Source of the DNA: Sabellastarte sp. h YS-2021
Lineage: Eukaryota; Annelida; Polychaeta; Sabellida; Sabellidae
DNA length: 64,000 nucleotides
Reading direction: 5' to 3'
Assembly (NCBI GenBank): GCA_964017235.1
Contig: OZ024936.1
Span: forward strand, 37,904,040-37,968,039
Shown here one piece after another: positions 45,143-56,633 of this stretch (positions are counted from its first letter, which is position 1; the number at the start of each line of letters is the position of its first letter). The position numbers and the translations under genes were made by a program. Under the pieces are notes generated by a model. The model worked only from the letters and a program-made list of their open reading frames with translations. It made no database searches and was not told the DNA's origin.

Positions 45143-46690
45143 TTGCCACAAAACAAAGGTGTAAATCCCGACATTGTTCAACATCCAGAAATAAAATATG
45201 TGAAATATGTTTCCTGTGTAGATCACTTGAGTTTTGTCCAAAATGTCACAATTGTTGCTCAAGATCTGCCTGTAGGGGCCAGATTGCATCAATTTTGGGA
45301 AAAATGGGCAGCCCTGGAGTCCAGTCCAAAAGTCATAACAGTCCTCAAAGAAGGTTACATCCTTCCCTTCCGAATTCGGCTAAATCTGACAAGTTCACCC
45401 ACCGTCATAAGTTGCTGTATAAATCCGCTCAGGAACAGCTACCTGATAGAGGCATTGCATGCACTTTTGCAAAGAATGCAGCAGAACCTGTCACAACTCA
45501 GAAATCCCTTCGGTTTTACAACAGGCTATTCCTCGTTCCCAAACCCAACAACTGGTGGAGACCCATATTGGACTTCACTACCCTGAACAAGTTTTAAGAC
45601 TCATACTTCCATATACCGATTCAAAGTCAGTCCAGGAAGTACATGCGGTTTCACGTCCAGGGTCAGTCCAACCATTTCAAAGCAATGAATTTTGGTCTGT
45701 CCATAGCACCCAAGGAGTTCACGGTAGTGGCAAAGGAGGTCGAACTGATTGCCTTACCAAAGGGTAAAGGAATCCACCAGTACCTAGATGACTGGTTGGT
45801 CAGAGCCAGATCCCACCAAACCAGTCTCCAGTATACACAGACTCTAGTAGCTATTAGTCAGGAGTTATGTTGGTTGGTCAACATGGAGAAATTGGAACTG
45901 GACCCCAAAGAAATCTGCGACTTCGTAGGCTACCAATTCGACCTGAAAGAGGGCAAGGTGAGACCCACCCTAGAACATTGGCAGACTTTAAATGCAAAAT
46001 CCAGAAATTTATCTCTGGACCCATTCCGGCAACTGATATCCCTGATAGGGTTACTGACAGGCACAGAGAAGCAATTCCATCTAGGTCGGCTCCATATGAG
46101 GCTGATACAGTGGCACTTGAAAAACAATTGGAGGGTACCAGAAACACTAGAAAAGGTGATCTGCATCCCAAGGTCACTCCACCCTCACTTAAAAAGGTGG
46201 CTTCAGAAAGAAAACATTCTGCAAGGCCAACCATTACACCCCTTCAGTCATGCTCTGCAAATTTTACAGACGCATCAGAAGGGTGGGGCGCTCACTTAAG
46301 AGAGCACACTGCAAGGAGAACCTGGCCCCTTTCAGAAAGCAAATTGCATATAAATTATCTGGAACTAAAGGCGGTCTTTCTATCCCTAAAGTAATTCCAA
46401 GACCTTTGCTTGAACCAAATAATGCTCATAGCTACAGACAGCATCACAGTGCTTGCCTATATAAACAAGGAGGGGGATGAAGTCGGGCCCTCTATGTGCC
46501 CTGCCATGGAGAATCCTGACCTGGTGCTGTAGGAACAGGTTACTCTCAAACCCGACACATCCAGACCATCCAGACAGAATGGCCCCTCCTTCCAGAGGTC
46601 TTCCAGTCAATATGCTCCCAGTGGCACCAACCTCAAGTGGACCTGTTTGCTACCAGGTTCAACAACAAACTGTCTCAATTTGTATCACCA
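45143..46690 (+). pseudogene. DIRS F1 reverse transcriptase-RNase H, motif A deleted
   Basis: RT homology begins with VGARLHQFWEKW and proceeds through YCINPLRNSYLIEALHAL-like sequence and an FLVPKP-type block. At about 45596 the sequence jumps from LNKF to SYFHIPI, so the segment with motif A (SIDFKD in the copy at 13300) is gone. Motif C (HQYLDDWLV, near 45776-45802) remains. The connection and RNase H first block survive in pieces to 46690, with several stops and frameshifts. The deletion of motif A alone would abolish polymerase function. Confidence 0.87.
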
Positions 46691-46945
46691 GTGCCTGTTA
46701 TCAGCTTACTAGGGGTCGTCCTAGGTTTAGACAACGAAAAAGATGCTATGACATCAGGCTGTCTAGATAGAAAGGAAATGCAATGCGCCACCTAGCAAAT
46801 GCAAACTACTAGACCAGTCCTGTCGGTGGAAACAGGATATTTTTTTCTGTTGTTCTGCAGGACCGGTCGCGCCAACCACTATAATAATTGTTCATTGGGT
46901 AAGGTATTAACTGATAAAAATTTAATTTACTTATTAAATTTGCAA
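46691..46945 (+). repeat. DIRS F1 right inverted terminal repeat, uninterrupted
   Basis: It matches 22725-22902 (GACAACGAAAAAGATGCTAT, GTCTAGATAGAAAGGAA, GGTATTAACTGATAAAAATT) and continues without interruption to TTTGCAA at 46945. Confidence 0.85.
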
Positions 46946-47894
46946 GTTTTTGTCTATCACTGTGAAAGTATGGATAAAAAGGTAGTAAAAGTTATTTAAA
47001 GTTAAGTTTGCACTGGGTAGTCAAAAAATAAAGAGAATCAACTGTAGAAAATATTGTAGTGTACACTGTTTCATGCATGACCCACAATAGTTTACAAATT
47101 TACAACGTCATGGCTTCATATCAACATGAAATGTTGAATGTCTCATACATCTTTCCTGGGTAATCTCATTTTTCCATATTTCTGAACGGGCGATAATAGA
47201 TGTCATTACTGATCTGTAATTTTATATACCCAGTGCTCTAAACTACCTTCTCCACTTAAACAATATACAAGATATATTGCCAGTTCAACGCTGTCTGCCA
47301 TGCTGAACATTTGTTAATCATAAGATCTATATTATTTTCAGGATGAGAAGATTTTAAACAGTGCAGAAATCAAAACAGATGCTTATGCTGATGCCACATT
47401 CAGAGACAAATATTTTATGACCGATGGAAATTATCAAACTGCATTTAGCCATTCACAAACCGATGAAGTGTCATGACCATGGCATTACATGTATCTAGAT
47501 GTTCAAGAAAAGGCCTGGACATTATGTATAGGGACACTCCATTCTTTCTGTATTGAGAAAATTACGATACAGGTGCAAATGATAGCATTATCAACAGTCA
47601 CTGATAATGGCTTGACAAAAATTGGGTGCAGAATAGCAATAGTACAAACTGTTTGAGGTGGTGTACTTAACATAATTGGCATTATTTACTGTGTGACATA
47701 CAACTTTTCAAACATATAATGATCACAGTAGTTAATGATTTATACTTCAAAAATATGAGATTAAAGTGTTTGAAGCACATTACTTGTCTTTCTTGAATTC
47801 TCCGTTCAGAGGGTAAATGTGCCAACCAAATTTTAGGATTTACATGATAAGCCATCAGCCTCTGCAGTAAAAAAAATTATTAAAAGATTTAAGT
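46946..47894. other. Stretch without recognisable gene
   Basis: This is AT-rich sequence of unknown origin. I see no ORF of interest, terminal repeat or tandem repeat. It may be unique host DNA. Confidence 0.4.
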
Positions 47895-48080
47895 TAAGCT
47901 TAATTTTTATTATGCTACAATAACTTACCATGTGGGACTAGATGCTAACTTGGGTGGCCACAGGCCAACTCAAAAGAAGAGAGCATAATGATGGCCCAGT
48001 GTCCCATTTGGTGAAAGCACCTAACAGTGAGGTGGCCTAGAAAGTGACTTAGTATGCACTTCCTTCTTCTCATTTGACAA
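47895..48080 (+). mobile_element. DIRS F3 left-end fragment
   Basis: TTTTTATTATGCTACAATAA with CTTACCATGTGGGACT is the inverse of the left half of the F3 ICR (3325-3360). GGTGGCCACAGGCC further in resembles the inverse of the F3 right repeat near 3580. No coding part follows, so this is a solitary terminal relic. Confidence 0.65.
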
Positions 48081-48488
48081 CATAGTGTATAAATCGCTTT
48101 TCTTGCCATGAAAGAATTTATTATCTATTATTATTTATTATAAAATGCCTCTTATGTATGAGTGTGTGCGTGTGTCACACAGTTTTCTCTGAAGTGGAGG
48201 GCTATGGGGGTTTATGCTTTAATATTATTGGTTCAGTTATGCCCTCCACTTTTTTGCTTCTTTTGCAGATGTAGGTCACTAGTTAAGTGAGCAATGGGGC
48301 TAGTAGCCACTTTAAGTTAATTGCATATAATTCCAAAACCACTGCATTTAGAGCATTTCGCAAAAATATGCTCAGCTACTTTCTCTGTATCTACAAAATG
48401 GTACCTGTTTGAGAGGTCTACCACAATCGCTAAGTGTGTAATAGCTATTTTCTGCTTTTTACAGTGACAAAAATGAGTGAATAGTTAA
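48081..48488 (+). repeat. Low-complexity TATTAT stretch and H1 155-bp repeat fragment
   Basis: There are TATTATTTATTATAAAATGC near 48130 and TGTGTGCGTGTGTC near 48162. From about 48240, sequence resembles the 155-bp H1 unit (AAAACCACTGCATTTAGAGC, CTCAGCTACTTT, GCTAAGTGTGTAATAGCTA). It ends where H3 begins. Confidence 0.65.
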
Positions 48489-48539
48489 TTATATCCCCAG
48501 ACGAAAGTCGGGGATATATTGGATTCAGGTCCGTCGCGC

Positions 48540-50540
48540 CGCCGCCGCCGTAGAAATTTCCTTGTGGACGCGATAACTCAAAAACAAATTAATATTTTTT
48601 TTTCAAACTTGGTACACATGTTAAGGGTGCCCAAAGGAAGATCCCTATTTTAAGGTGACCTTAAACTCCCAGTAAAAAAGAACTTATGGCCACCTTAAGG
48701 TCAGAAATTGGACTTTTGGCCACTTAGAGCCCTGTAGGTCACAAACTATGATGCTCAGCTGGCTGAAATTTTACCTCACAACACATTAATATGTTCTTAG
48801 TACATGTGCCGAAAATCACGACTTTAAGTTGAGGAGAAAATTGTCTTTGAGGCCCATAAATACCCCCACTTAGGGATTTTTTGCTATACTTTTCACATAT
48901 TTTGCCCTATAATTTGGAAGTGGTAATTCTGATGAGTCTCAAACTGTGCTAGGTATAACTTTGATATGTAATCCTTGTCTGTAGAAAATTTTAGGGCTGT
49001 AGGTTTACCCAAAGGGGTCGACTTAAGGTCTCAAAAGTGCCCACAGAGACCCAATTTATGCACTTTTTGCCACTTTCAAGCACTGTAGCTTTCAAACTAT
49101 GTCTCTCATCTAAGTTAAATATCATCTGGGAATATATCTATGTGTTTTCTTATATGTGCCCCAACATTTAGGCCTTTAATAGACAGTTAGCCTGTGTATC
49201 AGGACCATAAACACCCACCCGAGTGACCCTTATAAGACATTTTTCACATCTTTTTCCCTGTAACTTGGAAATGGTAAGTCTGAGAAGTTTCAAACTGTAT
49301 TAGATATATATTCTGTGTGTAATCTTAGTATGTAACAGATTTTAAGTCTGAAGCTTTAATTTTGAAGGTCAAATTGAGGTCTCTAAAAGGCTCCCAAAGA
49401 CCCAATATTTGGACTTTTTGCTACTTTTAAGCCCTGTGACTGTCAAACTATGTGACTGATAGAGCTCAAATCCTATCTGGGAAGATATTAGTATGTTATT
49501 TATATATGTGCCAAAAATTAAGGCTTTAAGAAGACATTTAACCTGTGTATGAGGACCATAAATCCCCACCCGAGTGACCATTTTTAGACATTTTTCACAT
49601 ATTTTTCCCTGTAACTTGGAAATGGTGAGTCTAAGAAGTTTCAAACTGTATTAGATGCATATTCTATGTGTAATCTTAGTATGTGACAAATTTTAAGTCT
49701 GAAGCTTTAATTTGAAGGCCACATTTAGGTCTCTAGAAGGCCCCATAAAGACCCAGTATTTGGACTTTTTGCCAATTTTAAGGCCTGTGGCTGTTAAACT
49801 ATGTGACTGATAGAGCTGAAATCTCATCTGGGAATACATTATTATGTTCTTTTTACATGTGCCAAAAATCAAGGCTTCAAGTAGACATTTAACCTGTGTA
49901 TGAGGACCTTAAACACCCACCTGAGTGACCCTTTTAAGACATTTTTTACATATTTTGCTCTGTAACTTGGAAATGGTAAGTCTGAGAAGTTTCAAACTTT
50001 ATTAGATACATATTCTATGTGTAATCTTAGTATGTAACAAATTTTAAGTCTGAAGCTTTAATTTGAAAGCCACATCGAGATCTCTAAAAGGCCCACAGAG
50101 ACCCAATATTTGGACTTTTGGCCACCTTTAAGCCCTGTGACTGTTAAACTATGTGATTGATGGAGCTGAAATCCCATCTGGGAATGCATTATTATGTCCT
50201 TTTTACATATGGCGAAAATCAAGGTTTTTAGAAGATATTTAACCTGTGTATGAGGGCCATAGACACTCGCCCAAGTGCCTTTTTGGACATTTTTTCCATA
50301 TTTTGCCCTGTTATTTGGAAATGCTTAGTGTGACAAGTCTTAAACTGTATTATATATAATTTTTGTTTGTTATGTATGTCCCCCAAAAAGTTTCAGATCT
50401 GTAGTTTAATTGCTAAGGTCTCTTTAACAATTGTAAAATGCCCACAGAAACCCAATTTATGGACATTATGCCACTTTAAAGCCCAGTAACTGTCAAACTA
50501 TGTGGGTTATAGAGCTGAAATCTTTGAATTTTTAAAAGGA
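48540..50540 (+). repeat. 351-bp tandem repeat, five to six units
   Basis: The word CCTGTGTAT recurs at 49191, 49542, 49893 and 50243. Units share TGTAACTTGGAAATGGTAAG, TTTAAGTCTGAAGCTTTAAT and GACCCAATATTTGGACTTTT. In copy 2 (52190-54996), correcting for the inserted MITE and its target duplication, the spacing between corresponding words is again 351 bp. Confidence 0.88.
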
Positions 50541-50879
50541 AATGCCTGTCTATTTAAATTTTGAATATTAATAATGTTTTTAACTTTTTAAAATGAAACT
50601 GGTTAAACGCCGGTTAAACATATTCAAGTAGACAAAATGGACACTTTAAGTGAGTTTTAAGTCCCAATATTAATGAAATTATATCCATATGTAGTAAAAC
50701 TAGGGGATTTTTAACCCTCAACTAGCCCAGTTTTATTCAACTTGCCTCAGTTAATTTTGACACAGCTCCTACAGTTATGAACTCATTTCAGTTGATAATC
50801 ACATACTTAAAATTCTCGATTCTTTTTGTATTTGAGTACCCCTTTTATATAGATTGTTTGTTTACCATTTATGCTGTAG

Positions 50880-51315
50880 CACTCCATCTCTTTGAGAGAA
50901 CATGTAAACTGTGTAAAAAAGATGTAGAAGATGAGATACATTTTGTTTGTGTTTGTCCAGCTTTAGAGCTGATTCGTATGAAATATTTCAAAATTTTAAA
51001 TATAGATAAATCTGAATTATTAATAGATCAATTATCAAGGGTATTAACTCATATGAATGTCAGTATGGTTATTAATTTTATTTTTGATTTGTGGCAAGAA
51101 AGAAAAAGTAAATTATATTGTTAATTTTTATGTATTGAATTGCTGTCTTTATTTACTGTATCTTACCTCAAAATATGTTTGCTCTGTTTGTTATTAACTC
51201 TCTATTTAAAGTGACTTATAAGCCCATATAGGGCTGGGTATTACTTCAATAGTTTTTGTATAATCCTTGTCAACATAATACATGTCACTATAATAAACTA
51301 ATAAACTAAACTAAG
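50880..51315 (+). pseudogene. LINE 3'-end fragment with C-terminal Cys-His motif
   Basis: The frame ending at 51124 encodes ERTCKLCKKDVEDEIHFVCV followed by CPALELIRMKYF, a C-x2-C...H-x4-C pattern at the C-terminal end of several LINE reverse transcriptases. Downstream are a short 3' UTR with GCCCATATAGGGCTGGGTAT and a tail of ATAAACTA repeats (about 51292-51313), typical of LINE 3' ends. The polymerase is absent (5' truncation). It probably belongs to a different LINE clade than the copy at 9650. Confidence 0.7.
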
Positions 51316-51677
51316 TCCCAACCCACATCCCCCACCCGGATTCCCCCCACCCACCTCTGGGACCTCCAGCTATATTGAGTGACACTAAATAAACAAAGGT
51401 ATTTAATGATATCAGATGAGAAACAAAGACCTCAATGGGGTTGCAGATCTTGTGTAATAGTGAGAGAGGTGTGGAGAAGGGGAGAGGGGTGGGGGTGGGA
51501 GGTGGTGGGCTTCATTACATATAACACAAAGGGGAGTCAGAACTGAGATTGTGTCACATGTTTAGGTTGCATATATATGGACCACATATATAGGTATAGA
51601 GGAAATGGATAACTGAAAACAATTTGCAAATTCTAAAAATAATATAGTAAAATAATAATATGAATAATTTTTTTTTA

Positions 51678-51950
51678 AATAATATTTTATTTGTGAACAA
51701 ATATAGAAACAGATATGCGCTTTTGGGATTATGAATTTTAGAATGGACATTGAATCATCAATCATTTAAATACTTTGAAGGAAGATTGAAAAGTATGATG
51801 AGTTGAGTTAAAAATAATATTTTATTTGTCAACAAATATAGAAACAGATATGCTCTTTTGGGATTATTATTTTAGAATGGACATTCAATCATCAATCATT
51901 TAAATACTTTGAAAATAGGTTTAGAGTTATCATTGCAGGAAGATTGAAAA
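51678..51950 (+). repeat. Direct duplication of about 135 bp
   Basis: AATATTTTATTTGTGAACAA at 51681 recurs as AATATTTTATTTGTCAACAA at 51816. Both are followed by ATATAGAAACAGATATG, AGAATGGACATT and AATCATTTAAATACTTTG. There are a few substitutions and small indels between the two. Confidence 0.85.
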
Positions 51951-52707
51951 TATAATTCAAATTTGAGTTATGTATTCGGCGTCTGGGGATACACCATCTT
52001 CCTTGGAAGATATAAACAGAGTAGATTGATGTGCTGAAGTTCATATAATAATGGGTAATTATGTTTTTAAAAATTCCCGATCAAAACCTGTGGCGTGAGT
52101 GATGACCTGTCTGGGGATATGTTGGCGCCGAGTTGGCCCAATCTAGTTTTTTGTAACTGTTAGCTATAGTGCTTTGGTCAAAGATGTAATTATATCCCCA
52201 GACGAAAGTAGGGATATATTGGTTTCACATTTGTCGCGCCACCGCCATACGTTTTGACTTGTGTGCGTGATAGCTCAAAAACGCTTTCACGGATTTCATT
52301 CAAACTTGGCACACACATGTATTTGGGTCAGGAGAGGAACGCTTTTTAAGGTGACCCTAAACTCCCAATAATAAAGAACTTATGGCCACCTTAAGGTCAG
52401 AAATTTGACTTTTTGCCACTTAATGCCCTCTAGGTCACAGACTATCTGGCTTATCTGGCTCAAATTTTACCTGGGAATACATTACTATATTATCCTTACA
52501 TATACCAAAAATCAAGATTTTATGTTAAGGTTAAAATTATTTTTAACAGACCAATTTATGGACTTTTTACCACTTTGAAGCTGTCAAACGATGTGACTGA
52601 TACAGCTGAAATCTCATTGGGAAAATATATGTTTATGTTCTGTTTACATGTGAGAAAAATCAAGGCTTTAAATAGATGTTTAACCTGTGTATGAGGACCA
52701 TAAACAC

Positions 52708-53105
52708 TAGTGAGTGGAATCGCCTCAATTTTTATTGGTCGATTATTCGCCCATTTTTCCGACCGATGATCGACCCATAATCGATTATTTTACTCCACTG
52801 TCAGAAACACTTTCCGGGATAAAGTGTAGTTCAATCCAGTAAGAATAACGGTGTTTCCGACATATAGAAGCTACCAAAAGCACCCACTTCCGGTAAATAT
52901 GGCGGTAGTTGTAAACAAACTCAAAATTCGCGAGAAATCTGTTAATTTATTGAAGGAAAATAATTTATTGAAGGAAATATGTGGATATTGAGACACATAA
53001 AGAAGGGTGAGATTTAACCGATTTTTAGAACTTGTCAGTGACCGAACGCAATTGTACCATGACACCGACGATTGATCGAACGTTGGTCTAATCGTCCACC
53101 CACTA
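52708..53105. mobile_element. hAT-type MITE, 398 bp
   Basis: It is flanked by perfect 8-bp target duplications ATAAACAC (52700-52707 and 53106-53113). The ends are TAGTGAGTGGAATCG on the left and TAGTGGGTGGACGATTA on the right (inverted). 8-bp duplications and ends of the type YAGTG are characteristic of hAT transposons. No transposase is encoded. The interior contains inverted stretches around TCGATTATTCGCCC and CCCATAATCGATTA. Removal restores the 351-bp spacing of the host repeat. Confidence 0.88.
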
Positions 53106-53483
53106 ATAAACACGCACCCAAGTGACCCTTTTACAACATTTTCAATATATTTGGTCCTGTAACCTGGAAAGGGTAAGTCTGACAAGTCTCCAACTGTAGT
53201 AGATATAACTTCTACATGAAATCTTTGTCAAAAATTTTAAGTCTGTTACTTTAACTTTAAGGTCACCTTAAGGTCTCTTAAATACCCACAGACCCCCAAT
53301 TTATTGACTTTTTACCACTTTTAAGCCCTGTAACTTTCAGAATATGCGCCTGATACAGCTGAAATCTCATCTGGAAATATATTTATATGTTCGATTTTCA
53401 TGTGCCAAATTCCAAGGCCAAATTTTAAGTAGACATTTAACATGTATGTGAGACCCATGAATGATCCTGTCAGAGAACTTTTT

Positions 53484-54798
53484 ACCCCACAGCCCTTAAG
53501 GGCTGTCGGGGTATTGTTTTCACCCATGGTGTCCGGATGGGCGTCCAGGCGGGTGGGCGGGCGGTGGGAAATAGTTTGTCCGGGCTGTATCTCAGAAACC
53601 GTAAGGTGTAGGAAGTTGATACTTGGTAGGGACATTGGTTAGGGGGTGTAGGTGTGCAACGTCATGGTCTGACCTTGATTTGACCTTTGACCTTGCCGTA
53701 GTGACCTTGAGTTTGAAAATCTTGTCCGGGCTATATCTCGGAAACTGTAAGGTGTAGGAAGTTGATACTTGGTAGGGACATTGGTTAGGGGGTGTAGTTG
53801 TGCAACGTCATAGTCTGACCTTGATTTGACCTTTGACCTTGCCGTAGTGACCTTGACCTATAAAATCTTGTCCGGGCTATATTTCAGAAACCGTAAGGTG
53901 TAGGAAGTTGATATTTGGAAGGGACATTGGTTAGGGGGTGTGGGTGTGCAACGTCATGGTGTGACCTTGATTTGACCTTTGACCTTGCCGTAGTGACCTT
54001 GACCTATAAAATCTTGTCCGGGCTATATCTCGGAAACCGTAAGGTGATTTGACCTTTGACCTTGCCGTAGTGACCTTGACCTATAAAATCTTGTCCGGGC
54101 TATATCTCGGAAACCGTAAGGTGATTTGACCTTTGACCTTGCCGTAGTGAGCTTGACCTATAAAATCTTGTCAGGGCTATATCTCGGAAACTGTAAGGTG
54201 TAGGAAGTTGATACTTGGTAGGGACATTGGTTAGGGGCTATAGGTGTGTATTATCATGGTATGACCTTAATTTGACCTTTGACCTTGTCGTAGTGACCTT
54301 GACCTTTAAAATCTTCATGGACCTTTGGGTCTGTCTTTTGATGCAGATTAAGCAAAAGTCATATTAGAATTTATTAAGAATTTTACTTTCATAACTTCCC
54401 ATTGTAAGAGATAGAATTTTATCAAGTGAGCCTCAGATTTTGCTCCAACACCACAATAAGCATTCATTAAATGTATTACCACTTCTGTATGCATGGTAAT
54501 ATTCAAACCATCTAAACCATAATTCGGCCATGCAGATGTAGATAAAGAGTGTTGAATTTTAGTTTACTGATTAATGCTGTCATCTTCTTATTGAATTATC
54601 TTGTTTTAATACTTCATCTTTATATGCATTATCTTTCTTTTAAACATTATTTCTCCATTTAAACATTGTTTGGACCTTTATATAACTGACAGTGCTCTGA
54701 AAGTATCCTGAAGTTTGTACTGGTACAGTACTTCTATATCTCATGGTGTTCAAAATATTTCCCTAGGCTGTGGGGTACGGGCATCTCTGATGCTATTT
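53484..54798 (+). mobile_element. H2 Helitron-like element, complete, nested in H3
   Basis: It has the 5' palindrome ACAGCCCTTAAGGGCTGT at 53489-53506, a G-quadruplex motif GGGTGGGCGGGCGGTGGG at 53551-53568, 146-bp repeats, two shortened repeats of about 73-74 bp (from 54046), a tail with CTAGGCTGTGGGGTACGGGC and the 3' stem-loop GCATCTCTGATGC at 54781-54793. The flank after the end is T-rich, then a run of about 22 C and about 16 A (54809-54846) that may be unreliable. Confidence 0.8.
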
Positions 54799-54809
54799 TT
54801 TTAATAGCC

Positions 54810-54840
<31 letters not shown>

Positions 54841-55029
54841 AAAAAAGAAAAAATGGTTTGACCAAAAAAATGAAAAATAGTTTATAATAATTGTGAATCA
54901 CACAAAATGGGTGCTGTAAAAAATACCCAGTGGATGCTTGTGGTGTAAGAGATGGCCTATCTGGGGATATGTTGGCGTCGAGTCGGCGCAAACTAGTTAG
55001 GTTAAGATTTTGCTAATGGATTAATCACA

Positions 55030-55900
55030 GTTTTTAATCCCAGCCCATAAAGGCTGGGGTTATAGTCATCACCTGCGCCATCCAGGTGGCAGGCATTAAG
55101 TTTGTGGGTGTTCCACAGGCTAAACCCGAGGCGATCTAGAGCTGAGTAGGTTTTAGGGGGTTTCCAGTAACAACTGTTGCCATGGCAATGCTTTTAAGAG
55201 TTTTGGGTCTTAAAGTTTGTGGATGTTCCACAGCCTAAACCCATGCACAGATTTTTATCAAATTTTTAGGATATGTTTACCACAAAGCGATCTAGAGCTG
55301 ATTAGGCTTTGGGGGTTTCAAGTAACAACTGTTGCCATGGCACTACTCTTAATATTTTTGGGTCTTAAAGTTTGTGGGTGTTACACAGCCTAAACCCATG
55401 CACCGATTTTCACCAAATTTTCAGGATATGTTTACCCCAAGAGGATCTAGAGCTGAATAGGTTTTCGGGGGTATCGAGCAACAACTTTTGTCATCTTTTT
55501 AGGGGTCTTAAAGTTTGTGGGTCTTCCACAGCCTAAATCCAGTCATGGATTTTCACCAGATTTCAGGACAAGTTTAGACTAAAAGCATCTAGATTTGGGA
55601 AGTATCTGGTAATAGCTGTCGCCATGCCAATACTTTTAAGATGTTGGGGTGTTGAACTTTGTTTTGTTACACAGGCCAAACCCATGCATAGATTTTCACC
55701 AAATTTTCAGGATATGTTTACCCTAATAGGATCTACAGCTGATTAGGTTTTGGTGAGTATGCGGTAACAGGTGTTGCCATGGCAACACTAAAGATTTTGG
55801 GGTCTTAAACTTTGTGGGTATTTCACAACCTATACCCATGCATAGACTTTCAGGATATGTTTAACCCGAGGGAGTCTACAGTTGATTTTGTTTTTGTGTC
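55030..55900 (+). mobile_element. H4 element: terminal hairpin plus 143-155-bp repeats
   Basis: TCCCAGCC pairs with GGCTGGG around CATAAA (near 55039-55060), a terminal stem-loop similar in design to those of H1 to H3. About five repeats follow, with GGGTCTTAAAGTTTGTGGG at 55205, 55360 and 55503, a related word near 55645, and 55800. They share CAGGATATGTTTACC, GATCTAGAGCTGATTAGG and AACTGTTGCCATGGCAA. The 3' end is not identified. Assignment to a Helitron-like group rests on architecture only. Confidence 0.55.
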
Positions 55901-56633
55901 ACAAGCATTTATGCTGCATGGCATATAAGGATTGCTTCATCATCTCATTTTGTGGTGGCATCTGTCGTCACACTGTCTATTCCGGACAGTATCTCAAAAA
56001 TGGCTTGCCAGATTAAATTCAGATTTGGCATGTGGATGTAACTGGACCTCAGAGTGTGCTGTATAGTTTGGTGACCTTAAACTCCCACTAATAACATATT
56101 TATCTTGAGTTCAAGGTTTTCTTTTCCGGACCATATTTGAAATGGGTCAACAGATTCAATTCAAATTTGGCATGTGGTTGTAACTAGTTTTGAAGGTGTG
56201 CCCTATTTTAAGGTAACCTTAAACTCCTATGTATAAAAGAATTATGCTGAGATTATGACTTTTATTTTTTCCATAGAGTATACTGAAAATAACTTGACAG
56301 ATTTCATTTATATTTTGCATGTATGGCCATAGCTAAGTGTCATGCATTAAGCTGACCTTAAACTCCCAGTAATAACAGAATTATATTCACTTTAAATTTG
56401 CCCATTTTTGAACAGTATTTCAAATACTATGCCATTCTAGGCATGTTTGGGTTGATGATGTAACAAACCTTGAACAGAACCTTCAGTAAAAGATTACCTT
56501 AAACTTCATCACAATTGCAAACTACCATTGAGTTTAAGGTTGTGACAAATTTTTGGTCTTTCAAAGATATTTGATGTGCTAATTGAAATTTTTTTCATTA
56601 ATATTCAGCATGTACATATATTTAGACAAAAAG
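55901..56633 (+). repeat. Degenerate repeat with TTAAACTCCCA words
   Basis: The phrase ACCTTAAACTCC recurs at about 56085, 56217 and 56350, preceded by TTTAAGGTAACC-like or GCATGTGG words at spacings of roughly 130-135 bp. Similar sequence lies at 59400-59560, on the other side of the minus-strand H2 element, so H2 probably inserted into this repeat. No gene was seen. Confidence 0.6.

Larger units (their letters stand above)
43730..46945 (+). mobile_element. DIRS F1 copy with large internal deletions
   Basis: The left end and gag N-terminus are absent. Decayed gag, RT and part of RNase H follow. At about 46691 the RNase H C-terminal part (TCAATTTGTATCACCAGTGC) is joined directly to the right terminal repeat (CAGCTTACTAGGGGTCG), deleting YR and the ICR. 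The right terminus is uninterrupted (AATTTACTTATTAAATTTGC, ending at 46945) and serves as reference for the F1 end split by H1. Confidence 0.87.
48489..52146 (+). mobile_element. H3 Helitron-like element, copy 1 (351-bp repeats)
   Basis: The 5' end TTATATCCCC is preceded by A and forms a stem-loop at 48491-48517 (ATATCCCC with GGGGATAT, inner GAC with GTC, loop GAAA). The 3' end is a GC-rich block GGATATGTTGGCGCCGAG ending in CTAG at 52143-52146, followed by T. The same 3' block ends copy 2 at 54996. The core has 351-bp repeats, then AT-rich sequence into which a LINE 3' end has inserted. Bases 51316-51680 are GC/AG-rich simple sequence without a gene. It has the same terminal design as H1 with a different core. 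Confidence 0.7.
52190..54996 (+). mobile_element. H3 Helitron-like element, copy 2, carrying two insertions
   Basis: The 5' stem-loop is at 52192-52217 (ATATCCCC with AGGGATAT, one pair lost). 351-bp type core sequence follows, interrupted by a hAT MITE (52708-53105) and an H2 element (53484-54798). The 3' block GGATATGTTGGCGTCGAG ends in CTAG at 54993-54996 before T. The 5' A and 3' T context is the same as in copy 1 and H1. Confidence 0.68.

Noticed and set aside
52871..53185. 104-codon minus-strand ORF as a gene
   Set aside because: It lies across the right end of the hAT MITE and into flanking H3 repeat, so it cannot be an old coding unit.
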